Origin: Akkermansiaceae bacterium
Lineage (GTDB): Bacteria; Verrucomicrobiota; Verrucomicrobiia; Verrucomicrobiales; Akkermansiaceae
Direction of reading: 5' to 3'
DNA: 12,728 bases
Assembly (NCBI GenBank): GCA_020627645.1
Contig: JAHDGN010000057.1
Span: 1 to 12,728, forward strand
Part shown: positions 6,624 to 12,728 of the stretch, piece by piece
How the letters are laid out: each line of letters begins with the position of its first letter
Numbering within the stretch: position 1 is the first letter of the stretch
Translations under genes and position numbers: made by a program
The notes under the pieces: model-generated
What the model saw: the letters and a program-made list of their open reading frames with translations, nothing else
Told to the model about the DNA's origin: nothing
Databases searched by the model: none

Positions 6624-9600
6624 CTAATAACCGCCATGAGGAGTTCCTGTATATCCATCCGGTCCGGTGAATCCCTCGGTGGGGTCCTCAGATCCAAGAT
6701 AGTAACCTCCTCCGTGGAAAGAGATTGCCTGGAGCGCTGGTCGAAGTTGGAGCTGGATGTCGTCAAAGCTATCGTCGCTGGCCTCTCCGAGTTCAGTCGT
6801 GTCGGTGGTGCGGCTATAGTCTTCGATGGTGACGATCGTGCTGAACCCATCGGAGAAGGTTAAGAATTGGTCTTTACCCTGAGGGTTGGCGTTGTTTAGT
6901 GAGAAGAGTGGTTGACGTTTTGTCCGGTTGTCTTCTCCCTTTGCTGTGTAGCGCCATGGATTAGTTAGGAAGGTATCGACGGTGTTGTTGGGAATGATGA
7001 AGAGGATGACATCTTTTCCGTCCAAACCCGCAGTGATGGGGTTGATCACGATTGTGTTTCCAGGGTCTGAGGTGCGATCATCCATTAGAGTTACGGCGTT
7101 TTCAGCTGCGATTTTTCTGAATTCTAGGGAGGTTGGATCAGTGGTTTGGAGGAGGGCATAATCCACAGCACAGAGTGTGAATTTCATTGAGCTGCGGTCA
7201 TCGAGAAAATCGATTGAGAGACGGTTTAGTCCAGCAGGGATGTGAAAGAGTTCTCCGACTTGTTCGAGATCAGCTTCATTCATGCCGTAGTTTTCGAGGA
7301 GTGAAGTAACTCCTCGAGATCCATTGTCTGAGTTGATTCCTTGTTGTCCGGAGATGACGTTGTCGTGCTGTGCCACTCCGATAGAGGTCGGGATGATGTC
7401 AATTTTTACGATGACGTCATTAAAGTCATTGTCGCGATTATCGAAGAGCTGATCTTCGAATGCGATGACGAGGGGTCTATCTTCCATGTCTAGAAAGACA
7501 TTTGAGGCGCAGAGTTCTAAGCCTGCTGGATTGAGATAGAAGTCTTGGTAAATTTTTTCGGTTCCGCCGAGTCCACCATTCATAACCAGTCCGAAGCGGA
7601 GTTCGGTTCCGGCTGGTAGGACTCCAAGACTTGCAGATGATCCTGGGATCAAGGGAGCGGATGGTCCGGTTGCGAACGATTCCCAAATGGTAGTCCAGCT
7701 GTTCTCTGGGTCTGCGGCGTCGTAGTAAGCGAAAGTGTTGTAGAAGTCAGCTCCGTCATAGATGACTGTGACGATCACTTCACTATCTTGTTCCAGGTAG
7801 AAGTCCTCTTCGTTAAATCCTCGCTTCTCGTTTTCAAGGATGGTTCCCTGAGCATCGCAATGGAATTCGGTGCGGACGAGATCCCAGACTTGGCGGGCGG
7901 CATCGTAGTTGTGAGGTTGCACATTGAAGCGTTCTAAGAAATCAAGATCTCTGATGTCGAAGTCGACGATTTTATCGGGGTTGCAGCAGTCTTCGGGGAT
8001 TTCTCCATTGGCTGGAGCAAGGACGTTGATGTTGGTGGTGGCTGAGTTGTTTTCGTCGTTTGGTTCGGCTGTTTCTGAGTCGACCGAGGCGCTGACTGAA
8101 GAGATGCCGACTGTTCTTGCGATGGCGGTGTAGGAGAGGGTGACTTGGTTTTGCCCTTGGGTTGAAGGTAGGGTATCGATTTGCCATGCGAGGCCGTATG
8201 AGTCGGGAGTGGCCTCTGAGTTACGATCAGCTCCGGTCATTGATCCTGGAACATAGGCTAACCCTTTAGGAACGACGTTTAGAATATTAACGTTTTTTAC
8301 CGTGTCTGGTCCATTGTTAGTGACGTTGATGGTGAAGAAGATGGCATCGTGTGGTCCGACTTCAGAAAGGTCAGGGGTGATGGTAATTGAAAGATCTGCT
8401 TCGGGGCACTGATTGACTAGGAAGTTTGCTGAAGTTCCGCTTGGGGCAAGGGTGCTTCCCGATGAGGCAAGGACATAGTATTCTCCTGGTTCTGTGGGGG
8501 TGAATGTTTCTCCCACTACTCCTGTGGTCGTGCCATTGGAGTGAAACCATTCGTATTGAGTATAGACTCCTCCTGAGGGGTCGATGGCCTGGAGGATGAC
8601 TCCGGGGAGGCATTCGCCAGTTCCATCGACCGGTTTGATGAGAGGTTTGAAGTCTGGGTATCCGCTGTAGTATGCTCCGGCGCCAATTGGGTTTTTTAGC
8701 ATCGCAAGGCTCACTGCGATGGCGCCGGAGCTTTCGATCTTTGGATTTCCGTCGAGATTCTTTTGTGAGTAAGCAACCCAGTCGTTTGTTCCTGTGACAG
8801 AGGTGGGGCCGGTTTCTGGTGGGGTTCCGTTGATCAGAACTGATTCGCCAGCTCTTGCGACGATGTTGATGGTGGCTTCTCCGATGAGATTGATGTCAGC
8901 GATGTTATTAACGCTGGTCGCGATGTCCTTGTTAAGTGGTGGCACGAAGTTGAGTCCGGGGGTGGCAGCTGAATTGGCTCCAGCCATGGTCTGCCAAACG
9001 AGGATAGGTTCATTTGATTCCAGGTAGAGCAGATGATTGGTATCGTATTCTCCGGTGAGGAACAGGTAATCACCTGGGTTGAGTGGAGATGGGTTGACTG
9101 GGGTGAGCGAGTCACGGAGGTAGATGTTGGTGTTATTTTTTGTGGCGACGATGATGGGGGTTTCAAGATCTGATCCGTTGTTGGCCGCTCCTTTGACGAG
9201 GAGGTATTCTTTGCCGGCTCGGGCGACTGGAGCAATTTGGTCAAAGCCCATATCCCGAGATCCATAGTTGTTTCGGTCAGGGCAACCGAGGACGGTTCCG
9301 GTGTTGACTGCGACGGGCTTTGTCGAGCGAATGCGAGTACCATTGACGTCGTTGAGAGTGGCGGTCCCTCCTTGTGAAGTGTATTGGTCGTTTTTGATGC
9401 CGACGACGTATGACTGGCCTGCGTTGAGGGTGACTGTGATTGGGTCTGTTGTTTTTGGGCTTCCGGAAGCTTGGGTATTTGTGAAGACAACGCCCTCCTT
9501 GATTTCGTCGATTTCGATGGTGGTGTTGTCCTCGACGGCCATGACTGAGAAAAAGAGTGAGCGGTAGTTATGGTCCATGACATCGTTGTTTCGCATGGTT

Positions 9601-10079
9601 GCGACTCGGAAGTCGTTTCCGAGAGCAGGTCGTCCTTTTGAGGTGAGTGATCCACCTTGGTAGGTTGATTGGTGGCGAATATTTGCGTAGATGGGAGCTG
9701 AGGCGTTGATGATGAGTCCTTCGCTCACGATTTTATTAAGCTTGGAAGTTCCGATTACGTGTCCAGAGCCGACTGGGTCAGATTCACGATAGACACCGGA
9801 ATCTGCGAGGCGACCGAGTAGGTGAACGATAGGTGAGGCGTTCGAGATTTGTGTTTGGAGCAATGTGTTGTTTGCGCCGTCTTTTACGCTGACATCTACT
9901 GCTTCGGTCGACGGGGTTGAAAGAACGAGGTAATGGCGATCAAAATTGCTGCGGTTGCTGCCCCCTTCAGCGAGTCCATAGTAGATGGGTGGGATGAAAT
10001 GTTTGGTATCGAGTTGAGCAAGAGCACCATGGGTTGCCCAAGACCAGATGGTTAAGAGGAGGAAAAGTGGTTTTTTCAT
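6624..10079 (-). CDS. Large secreted multi-domain protein: IgGFc-binding-like, Ig-like, DUF11 and two DUF4114-like modules
   Basis: The product has 1151 residues and begins with a clear signal peptide (MKKPLFLLLTIWSWATHGALA, cleavage after Ala21). Residues about 40-480 resemble the IgGFc-binding N-terminal family, including RSTKPVAVNTGTVLGCPDR (251-269), DMGFDQIAPVARAGKEYLLVKG (276-297) and ILVWQTMAG (359-367). Residues 485-556 look like an Ig/PKD-like domain (YEWFHSNGTTTG). Residues 560-686 are a DUF11 (CARDB-like) repeat: ADLSITITPD, then FTINVTNNGPDTV. Residues about 755-895 form a DUF4114-like module ending in the acidic signature FEDQLFDNRDNDFNDVIV (874-891). Residues about 940-1112 look like a second, diverged copy ending IEDYSR ... 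DDSFDDIQLQL. The tail (1121-1151) is rich in Gly, Tyr and His. Such domains occur in surface, adhesion or matrix proteins. No LPXTG, PEP-CTERM or membrane anchor is visible, so the way it is retained is unknown. The domain order is visible; the function is not. Confidence 0.85.
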   Translation of the reverse strand: MKKPLFLLLTIWSWATHGALAQLDTKHFIPPIYYGLAEGGSNRSNFDRHYLVLSTPSTEAVDVSVKDGANNTLLQTQISNASPIVHLLGRLADSGVYRESDPVGSGHVIGTSKLNKIVSEGLIINASAPIYANIRHQSTYQGGSLTSKGRPALGNDFRVATMRNNDVMDHNYRSLFFSVMAVEDNTTIEIDEIKEGVVFTNTQASGSPKTTDPITVTLNAGQSYVVGIKNDQYTSQGGTATLNDVNGTRIRSTKPVAVNTGTVLGCPDRNNYGSRDMGFDQIAPVARAGKEYLLVKGAANNGSDLETPIIVATKNNTNIYLRDSLTPVNPSPLNPGDYLFLTGEYDTNHLLYLESNEPILVWQTMAGANSAATPGLNFVPPLNKDIATSVNNIADINLIGEATINIVARAGESVLINGTPPETGPTSVTGTNDWVAYSQKNLDGNPKIESSGAIAVSLAMLKNPIGAGAYYSGYPDFKPLIKPVDGTGECLPGVILQAIDPSGGVYTQYEWFHSNGTTTGVVGETFTPTEPGEYYVLASSGSTLAPSGTSANFLVNQCPEADLSITITPDLSEVGPHDAIFFTINVTNNGPDTVKNVNILNVVPKGLAYVPGSMTGADRNSEATPDSYGLAWQIDTLPSTQGQNQVTLSYTAIARTVGISSVSASVDSETAEPNDENNSATTNINVLAPANGEIPEDCCNPDKIVDFDIRDLDFLERFNVQPHNYDAARQVWDLVRTEFHCDAQGTILENEKRGFNEEDFYLEQDSEVIVTVIYDGADFYNTFAYYDAADPENSWTTIWESFATGPSAPLIPGSSASLGVLPAGTELRFGLVMNGGLGGTEKIYQDFYLNPAGLELCASNVFLDMEDRPLVIAFEDQLFDNRDNDFNDVIVKIDIIPTSIGVAQHDNVISGQQGINSDNGSRGVTSLLENYGMNEADLEQVGELFHIPAGLNRLSIDFLDDRSSMKFTLCAVDYALLQTTDPTSLEFRKIAAENAVTLMDDRTSDPGNTIVINPITAGLDGKDVILFIIPNNTVDTFLTNPWRYTAKGEDNRTKRQPLFSLNNANPQGKDQFLTFSDGFSTIVTIEDYSRTTDTTELGEASDDSFDDIQLQLRPALQAISFHGGGYYLGSEDPTEGFTGPDGYTGTPHGGY

Positions 10080-10083
10080 GGTG

Positions 10084-10090
10084 CCTTCTT
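10084..10090 (-). promoter_or_regulatory. Shine-Dalgarno sequence of the 1151-residue protein gene
   Basis: On the - strand AAGAAGG lies four bases before the ATG at 10079. It differs from the AAGGAGG consensus at one base. It supports the chosen start, and most other genes here have no comparable site. Confidence 0.55.
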
Positions 10091-10091
10091 A

Positions 10092-10110
10092 GTTGCACCA
10101 CCCATGCCAA
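10092..10110 (-). promoter_or_regulatory. Sigma-54-like (-24/-12) sequence upstream of the 1151-residue protein gene
   Basis: On the - strand TTGGCATGGGTGGTGCAAC has GG (10108-10107), ten bases, then GC (10096-10095). It matches TTGGCAC in six of seven positions and the -12 box TTGCA in four of five. It is the best sigma-54 match I found in the window. However, it would place the start of transcription near 10083, only four bases before the ATG and downstream of the Shine-Dalgarno sequence. Either it is a chance match or the transcript is nearly leaderless. Confidence 0.25.
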
Positions 10111-10188
10111 TTTGTTCGTTGACTAACTTAAATCCTTTTTTATCAGTCTGTTACCTCAGTTTTTGAAAATTGGGTTTCTCCCTGTGCG

Positions 10189-10237
10189 CTGTAAAATTTA
10201 CCTGATGTTTAACAAGGTTGCCCTGTAAAAATTACAG
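10189..10237. repeat. Pair of related palindromes, possible operator
   Basis: CTGTAAAATTTAC (10189-10201, with GTAAA/TTTAC arms) and CTGTAAAAATTACAG (10223-10237, with CTGTAA/TTACAG arms) share the block CTGTAAAA, 34 bases apart. They lie 110-158 bases upstream of the 1151-residue protein gene, the distance range where activator or repressor sites are found. I cannot match them to a known regulator. Confidence 0.4.
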
Positions 10238-10317
10238 CCAAGTGGGCTCTTTTGAAAATTTCACTCTGAGAAAATGGCTTCGATTTTCTTTGTGGACGGA
10301 GGTTTTCAGAGGTGCTC

Positions 10318-11250
10318 TTAACCTTTTCCCCGGGTGCCTGTTCTGTTGGGGCTGGCGTTTTTTTCGATGAATTCGATGATTTTTCCGGCAATGTCTTTGC
10401 CGGTTGCGGTTTCGATTCCCTCGAGCCCGGGAGAAGAGTTGACTTCCATGATGACGGGGCCGTGGTTGGCGCGGAGGAGATCGACTCCAGCGACGTTTAG
10501 GCCCATGACTTTGGCTGCCCGGACTGCTGCGGATCGTTCTTCGGGGGTGATTCGAATCAGTTTTGCAGAACCTCCTCGGTGAAGATTGGAGCGAAATTCA
10601 CCTTCTTTGCCTTTGCGCATCATTGAGGCGACGACTTTGCCTCCCACGACGAGGCAGCGAATGTCAGCTCCGTTGGCCTCTTTGATAAATTCTTGAGCGA
10701 GGATGTGAGCGTCCAGGCCTCGGAAGGCTTCGATGACGGATTCTGCTGCTTTTTGGGTTTCGGCAAGCACAACGCCGACGCCTTGAGTGCCTTCGAGAAG
10801 TTTGATGACTAGCGGAGCGCCTCCGCAAGATTTGATGAGGTGTCCGGTGGCTTTGGAATCGTGCGCAAACGCGGTGACGGGCAGGCCGATCCCTTTGCGA
10901 GCGAGAAGTTGCAGAGAGCGTAGCTTGTCTCTCGAGCGGCTAATGGCGACTGATTCGTTGAGGGGATAAGTTCCCATCATTTCGAATTGGCGCACGACGG
11001 CCGTTCCAAAGAAGGTGTTGGAGGCTCCGATGCGAGGGATAACGGCATCGAATTGGAGGTCTTCGTCTCCCAAGAAGATTTTGGGTTTCATTGACGTGAT
11101 TGTCATGTGGCATCGAAGATAGTCGATGACACGAACGTCGTGACCGCGATCTTCAGCAGCCGCTACCAGGCTTCGGGTAGAGTAGAGATCTTTGTTACGG
11201 GACAGAACTCCGATCTTTAGGGATTTAGGTGCCTGATTTTCGCTGCTCAT
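10318..11250 (-). CDS. rimK: RimK: ribosomal protein S6-type L-glutamate ligase
   Basis: This cytoplasmic ATP-grasp ligase in E. coli adds glutamates to the C-terminus of ribosomal protein S6 and can make poly-alpha-glutamate. The product has 310 residues against about 300 in E. coli, because of a short polar N-terminal extension before LKIGVLSR. Similarity is strong along the whole length: FDAVIPRIG (67-75), the block from TYPLNESVAI to RDKLRSLQLLARKGI (94-121), GGAPLVIKLLEGTQGVGVVLAET (143-165, with the ATP-binding Lys150), IKEANGADIRCLVVG (189-203), FRSNLHRGG (219-227), and the metal and nucleotide end VAGVDLL ... IMEVNSSPGLEGIE (253-280, with Asp257, Glu269 and Asn271). No RimB-like protease or YcjG-like gene is adjacent. 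It lies 101 bases downstream of panC on the same strand. There is no clear Shine-Dalgarno sequence before the ATG at 11250. Confidence 0.93.
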   Translation of the reverse strand: MSSENQAPKSLKIGVLSRNKDLYSTRSLVAAAEDRGHDVRVIDYLRCHMTITSMKPKIFLGDEDLQFDAVIPRIGASNTFFGTAVVRQFEMMGTYPLNESVAISRSRDKLRSLQLLARKGIGLPVTAFAHDSKATGHLIKSCGGAPLVIKLLEGTQGVGVVLAETQKAAESVIEAFRGLDAHILAQEFIKEANGADIRCLVVGGKVVASMMRKGKEGEFRSNLHRGGSAKLIRITPEERSAAVRAAKVMGLNVAGVDLLRANHGPVIMEVNSSPGLEGIETATGKDIAGKIIEFIEKNASPNRTGTRGKG

Positions 11251-11296
11251 TTGGTGGTGAAAGCAATTGCAAAAAGAATGAGGTGTTTGTCACTCC

Positions 11297-11334
11297 TGAA
11301 ATGATTTTGAGATGAAATTGGTTTCATTATTTCA
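11297..11334. repeat. Nested inverted repeat between panC and rimK
   Basis: Inner arms ATGAAA (11312-11317) and TTTCAT (11322-11327) enclose a four-base loop, and outer arms TGAAAT (11297-11302) and ATTTCA (11329-11334) flank them. The structure is AT-rich with a nine-base bulge and no following U-tract on either strand. It fills much of the 101-base gap and could influence readthrough from panC into rimK or be a protein site. I cannot decide which. Confidence 0.35.
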
Positions 11335-11351
11335 CTCCAAAATATTCATTT

Positions 11352-12230
11352 TTATTGTTTGGTTGTGTCGGTTGAGCCGGGGATCTCGATGTGGTCGATG
11401 AGTCGGACCTGATCGTAAATACAAGCCGTTGCGAGGATACAGGGGGATTGGAGATCTTGTGCGGTTTGGAGATCGTTGGCATTGACGAGTTCTAGGTAAT
11501 CGATCGAGAAATCTTTTCGGGAGTCTTTGAGGAGGAGTGAGCGGGTTAAATCAAGGATGTCCTGGGGTGTTATGGAAGCTTTTGAGCTGAGTCTGGCCCC
11601 TTGTTCGAGGGCATTGATTATGCGGGGTGCGTCAGATCGTTGTTGAGGTGAGAGCCGGACATTACGGGAAGACATGGCGAGCCCATCTTCTTCGCGGATG
11701 GTTGGGTGAGCGATGATTTGAGTGGGGACATTGAGGTCTCGAACCATGCGTTCGATCAAGGCGAGTTGTTGGAAGTCTTTTTTGCCGAAAATGGAATAAT
11801 GCGGGCGGGTGAGATTGAAGAGTTTGAGGACGATGGTGAGGACGCCATCAAAATGGCCTGCTCGGCTTGCTCCACAGAGGTTTGAGCTAAGAAGAGATTC
11901 GGTGATGATGACGGAATGATCTGGCGAGTAGAGGTCTGATTGATTGGGGGCAAAGACGAGATCAACTCCTTCGTTTTGGCAAAGTTGGAGGTCGCGCTCG
12001 AGCTGTAGTGGGTAGTTTTCGAGGTCGGCAGGATTGTCGAACTGGAGGGGGTTTACGAAAATTGAGACAATCGTTGTGCCCTCCGTGCCGGCGATTTCGC
12101 GGGCTTTTTTAGTGAGGGCGAGGTGTCCTGCGTGGAGAGCGCCCATGGTTGGGACAAGGACGGTTTTTTGTGATGAAGCTAGCAGGGGGTGTCTTGGGAG
12201 TTCCAGGGGATCGTTGATCTGGATGGTCAT
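11352..12230 (-). CDS. panC: Pantothenate synthetase (pantoate--beta-alanine ligase)
   Basis: This cytoplasmic enzyme joins pantoate and beta-alanine with ATP, through a pantoyl-adenylate, in coenzyme A synthesis. The start is the ATG at 12230. The frame is open further upstream to 12326, but the extra 32 residues are unlike the family, and 292 residues is near the usual 280-290. Visible motifs: VPTMGALHAGH (26-36, the HIGH-type nucleotide site), FVNPLQF (58-64), RAGHFDGVLTIVLKLFNL (123-140, pantoate and beta-alanine pocket), FGKKDFQQL (148-156), and TIREEDGLAMSSRNVRLS (177-194, the KMSKS-equivalent loop with MSSRN at 186-190). The C-terminal domain ends in the expected IDYLELV ... ATACIYDQVRLIDHI pattern. 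No panB or panD is visible nearby. It is divergent from the OmpH-like gene, with 170 bases between the starts. Confidence 0.95.
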   Translation of the reverse strand: MTIQINDPLELPRHPLLASSQKTVLVPTMGALHAGHLALTKKAREIAGTEGTTIVSIFVNPLQFDNPADLENYPLQLERDLQLCQNEGVDLVFAPNQSDLYSPDHSVIITESLLSSNLCGASRAGHFDGVLTIVLKLFNLTRPHYSIFGKKDFQQLALIERMVRDLNVPTQIIAHPTIREEDGLAMSSRNVRLSPQQRSDAPRIINALEQGARLSSKASITPQDILDLTRSLLLKDSRKDFSIDYLELVNANDLQTAQDLQSPCILATACIYDQVRLIDHIEIPGSTDTTKQ

Positions 12231-12322
12231 TGTTGAACGAATCTTGGTTAGTGTTGTCAGAACGGGTGATCGCTCACTTGTCGTCCTTGATTCGCCGAGC
12301 TTCGAGATCTGCGGACGAAAGG

Positions 12323-12347
12323 TCAAGGTGGTTGATCAAGTGGTTGA
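12323..12347 (+). repeat. Tandem 12-13-base direct repeat in the panC/ompH divergent region
   Basis: TCAAGGTGGTTGA (12323-12335) is followed at once by TCAAGTGGTTGA (12336-12347), differing by one inserted G. The second copy overlaps the proposed -35 box of the OmpH-like gene, so it could be a regulator site. With only two short copies in G-rich DNA, chance is also possible. Confidence 0.35.
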
Positions 12348-12371
12348 CGGCCTCGCCTTAACCATCATACT
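12344..12371 (+). promoter_or_regulatory. Candidate sigma-70-type promoter of the OmpH-like gene
   Basis: TTGACG (12344-12349, five of six to consensus), a 16-base spacer and CATACT (12366-12371, four of six) would start transcription near 12378, about 22 bases before the ATG at 12401. Position and spacing fit, but the -10 box is weak. Confidence 0.4.
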
Positions 12372-12400
12372 CCGCGCAACCCAATCTATCATAATTTACG

Positions 12401-12728
12401 ATGAAAACTTACTGTTTGCTTCTTCTCGCTTCGTTTTTGTTTGCTCCTGTTGTCTATGGTCAAAAGCTGAAGATCGGGACTGTCAGAATGGATCGCCTTT
12501 TTGATGAGTATTTTGAGACTGCGAATGTCCAGAGTGAGATCAATATCGAGCGAGCAAGAATTCAGAAGGAAAATAACAAGAAGCTGAGGGTGATTCGGGA
12601 GTTGGATGATAAAATTCAGAGGCTTCGCGAGCAGTTAGATGGTGAAACTGAGGTTAGCGAGCAGAAGAGGGAGGGGTTGACTAAGGAGATGACTCGTTTG
12701 AGGCAAGATGGTAAGGCGAAGGAGCGGG
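12401..12728 (+). CDS. OmpH/Skp-like periplasmic chaperone, N-terminal part (3' truncated by window edge)
   Basis: The visible 109 residues begin with a signal peptide (MKTYCLLLLASFLFAPVVYG, cleavage before QKLKIG). They continue with KIGTVRMDRLFDEYFETANV, the standard opening of the OmpH family, in which a short strand and a DxxxxFxxY-type segment precede the tentacle helices. From about residue 45 to the window end the sequence is a charged, heptad-like helix (ERARIQKENNKKLRVIREL ... RLREQL), as expected for the coiled-coil arm. Skp-type proteins hold unfolded outer membrane proteins in the periplasm and deliver them to the BAM complex. No Shine-Dalgarno sequence is visible before the ATG, but the signal peptide fixes the start. 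It is transcribed away from panC. The rest of the gene lies beyond the window. Confidence 0.85.
   Translation, partial: MKTYCLLLLASFLFAPVVYGQKLKIGTVRMDRLFDEYFETANVQSEINIERARIQKENNKKLRVIRELDDKIQRLREQLDGETEVSEQKREGLTKEMTRLRQDGKAKER

Larger units (their letters stand above)
10080..10317. other. 238-base intergenic region between rimK and the 1151-residue protein gene
   Basis: This AT-rich stretch holds no gene. Besides the ribosome binding site and sigma-54-like sequence near 10084-10110, it contains two related inverted repeats (10189-10237). It also has a perfect seven-base inverted repeat AGAAAAT/ATTTTCT around a seven-base loop (10269-10289), 29 bases past the rimK stop. That hairpin has no T-tract, so it is a poor rho-independent terminator. 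I found no convincing sigma-70 promoter. Its size, and the change from housekeeping to accessory genes, suggest that an independent promoter lies here. Confidence 0.6.

Noticed and set aside
6584..6850. In-frame N-terminal extension of the FG-GAP protein (89 more residues)
   Set aside because: It would overlap the last 227 bases of the upstream secreted gene and bury a good signal peptide inside the protein. The ATG at 6583 fits much better.
8834..9655. 273-residue open frame on the - strand, inside the 1151-residue gene in another frame
   Set aside because: It is Ser/Thr/Pro-rich low-complexity sequence produced by the C/A-rich coding strand. The frame containing it has a signal peptide and recognisable domains, so this is a shadow.
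10138..10160. Sigma-70 promoter for the 1151-residue gene (TTCAAA, 17 bases, GATAAA on the - strand)
   Set aside because: Both boxes match at only four of six positions in an AT-rich stretch, which is no better than expected by chance.
12231..12326. In-frame N-terminal extension of PanC (32 residues)
   Set aside because: The extra residues do not resemble any PanC, and the protein has normal length from the ATG at 12230.
12034..12504. 156-residue + strand open frame across panC and the start of the OmpH-like gene
   Set aside because: It is antisense to conserved panC motifs and in a different frame from the clear OmpH signal peptide. It has no domain of its own.

Overview
The window looks like ordinary chromosomal DNA from a Gram-negative bacterium, most likely a member of the Verrucomicrobiota. 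This is an inference. It rests on a seven-blade FG-GAP propeller ending in a fibronectin-like tail with the pattern STDLETW...FYRV (a tail I associate with that phylum), a secreted IgGFc-binding/DUF11/DUF4114 protein, a sialate-O-acetylesterase-type (SASA) secreted esterase, and weak or absent Shine-Dalgarno sequences before most genes. The OmpH/Skp-like gene supports a Gram-negative envelope. Coding density is high, and no gene-free stretch exceeds 300 bases. I saw no rRNA, tRNA, CRISPR array, transposase or phage gene.

Layout. Bases 2-3785 (+ strand) hold the 3' part of bioA (biotin synthesis), an orphan membrane-anchored ModA-like molybdate-binding protein overlapping bioA by four bases, and a secreted SASA-domain esterase of about 745 residues. 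A weak hairpin-plus-T-tract terminator follows. Bases 3873-5237 (+) encode a complete NtrC-type sigma-54 activator (receiver, AAA+, Fis-type helix-turn-helix) with no sensor kinase beside it. Its stop overlaps the stop of a convergent gene. Bases 5231-10079 (-) form a probable two-gene unit for exported proteins: a 1151-residue multi-domain surface or matrix protein, then, 40 bases later, a 450-residue FG-GAP beta-propeller protein. Bases 10318-12230 (-) carry rimK (a ribosomal protein S6-type glutamate ligase) and, upstream of it, panC (pantothenate synthetase). At 12401 the 5' end of an OmpH/Skp-like periplasmic chaperone gene starts divergently and runs off the window.

How the parts relate. 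bioA, panC, rimK and ompH are housekeeping genes. The esterase, the 1151-residue protein and the propeller are envelope or secreted accessory proteins. The sigma-54 activator lies between these two accessory blocks, and sequences with the GG-N10-GC spacing of sigma-54 promoters occur upstream of both. This raises, but does not show, the possibility that it controls them. One of the two candidates conflicts with the position of a ribosome binding site.

The + strand is G-rich over C throughout, including across genes on the - strand, which suggests that the + strand is the leading replication strand. I did not find a convincing new defence, mobile or RNA-guided system. The least ordinary content is the two-gene secreted locus at 5231-10079 and its upstream region.
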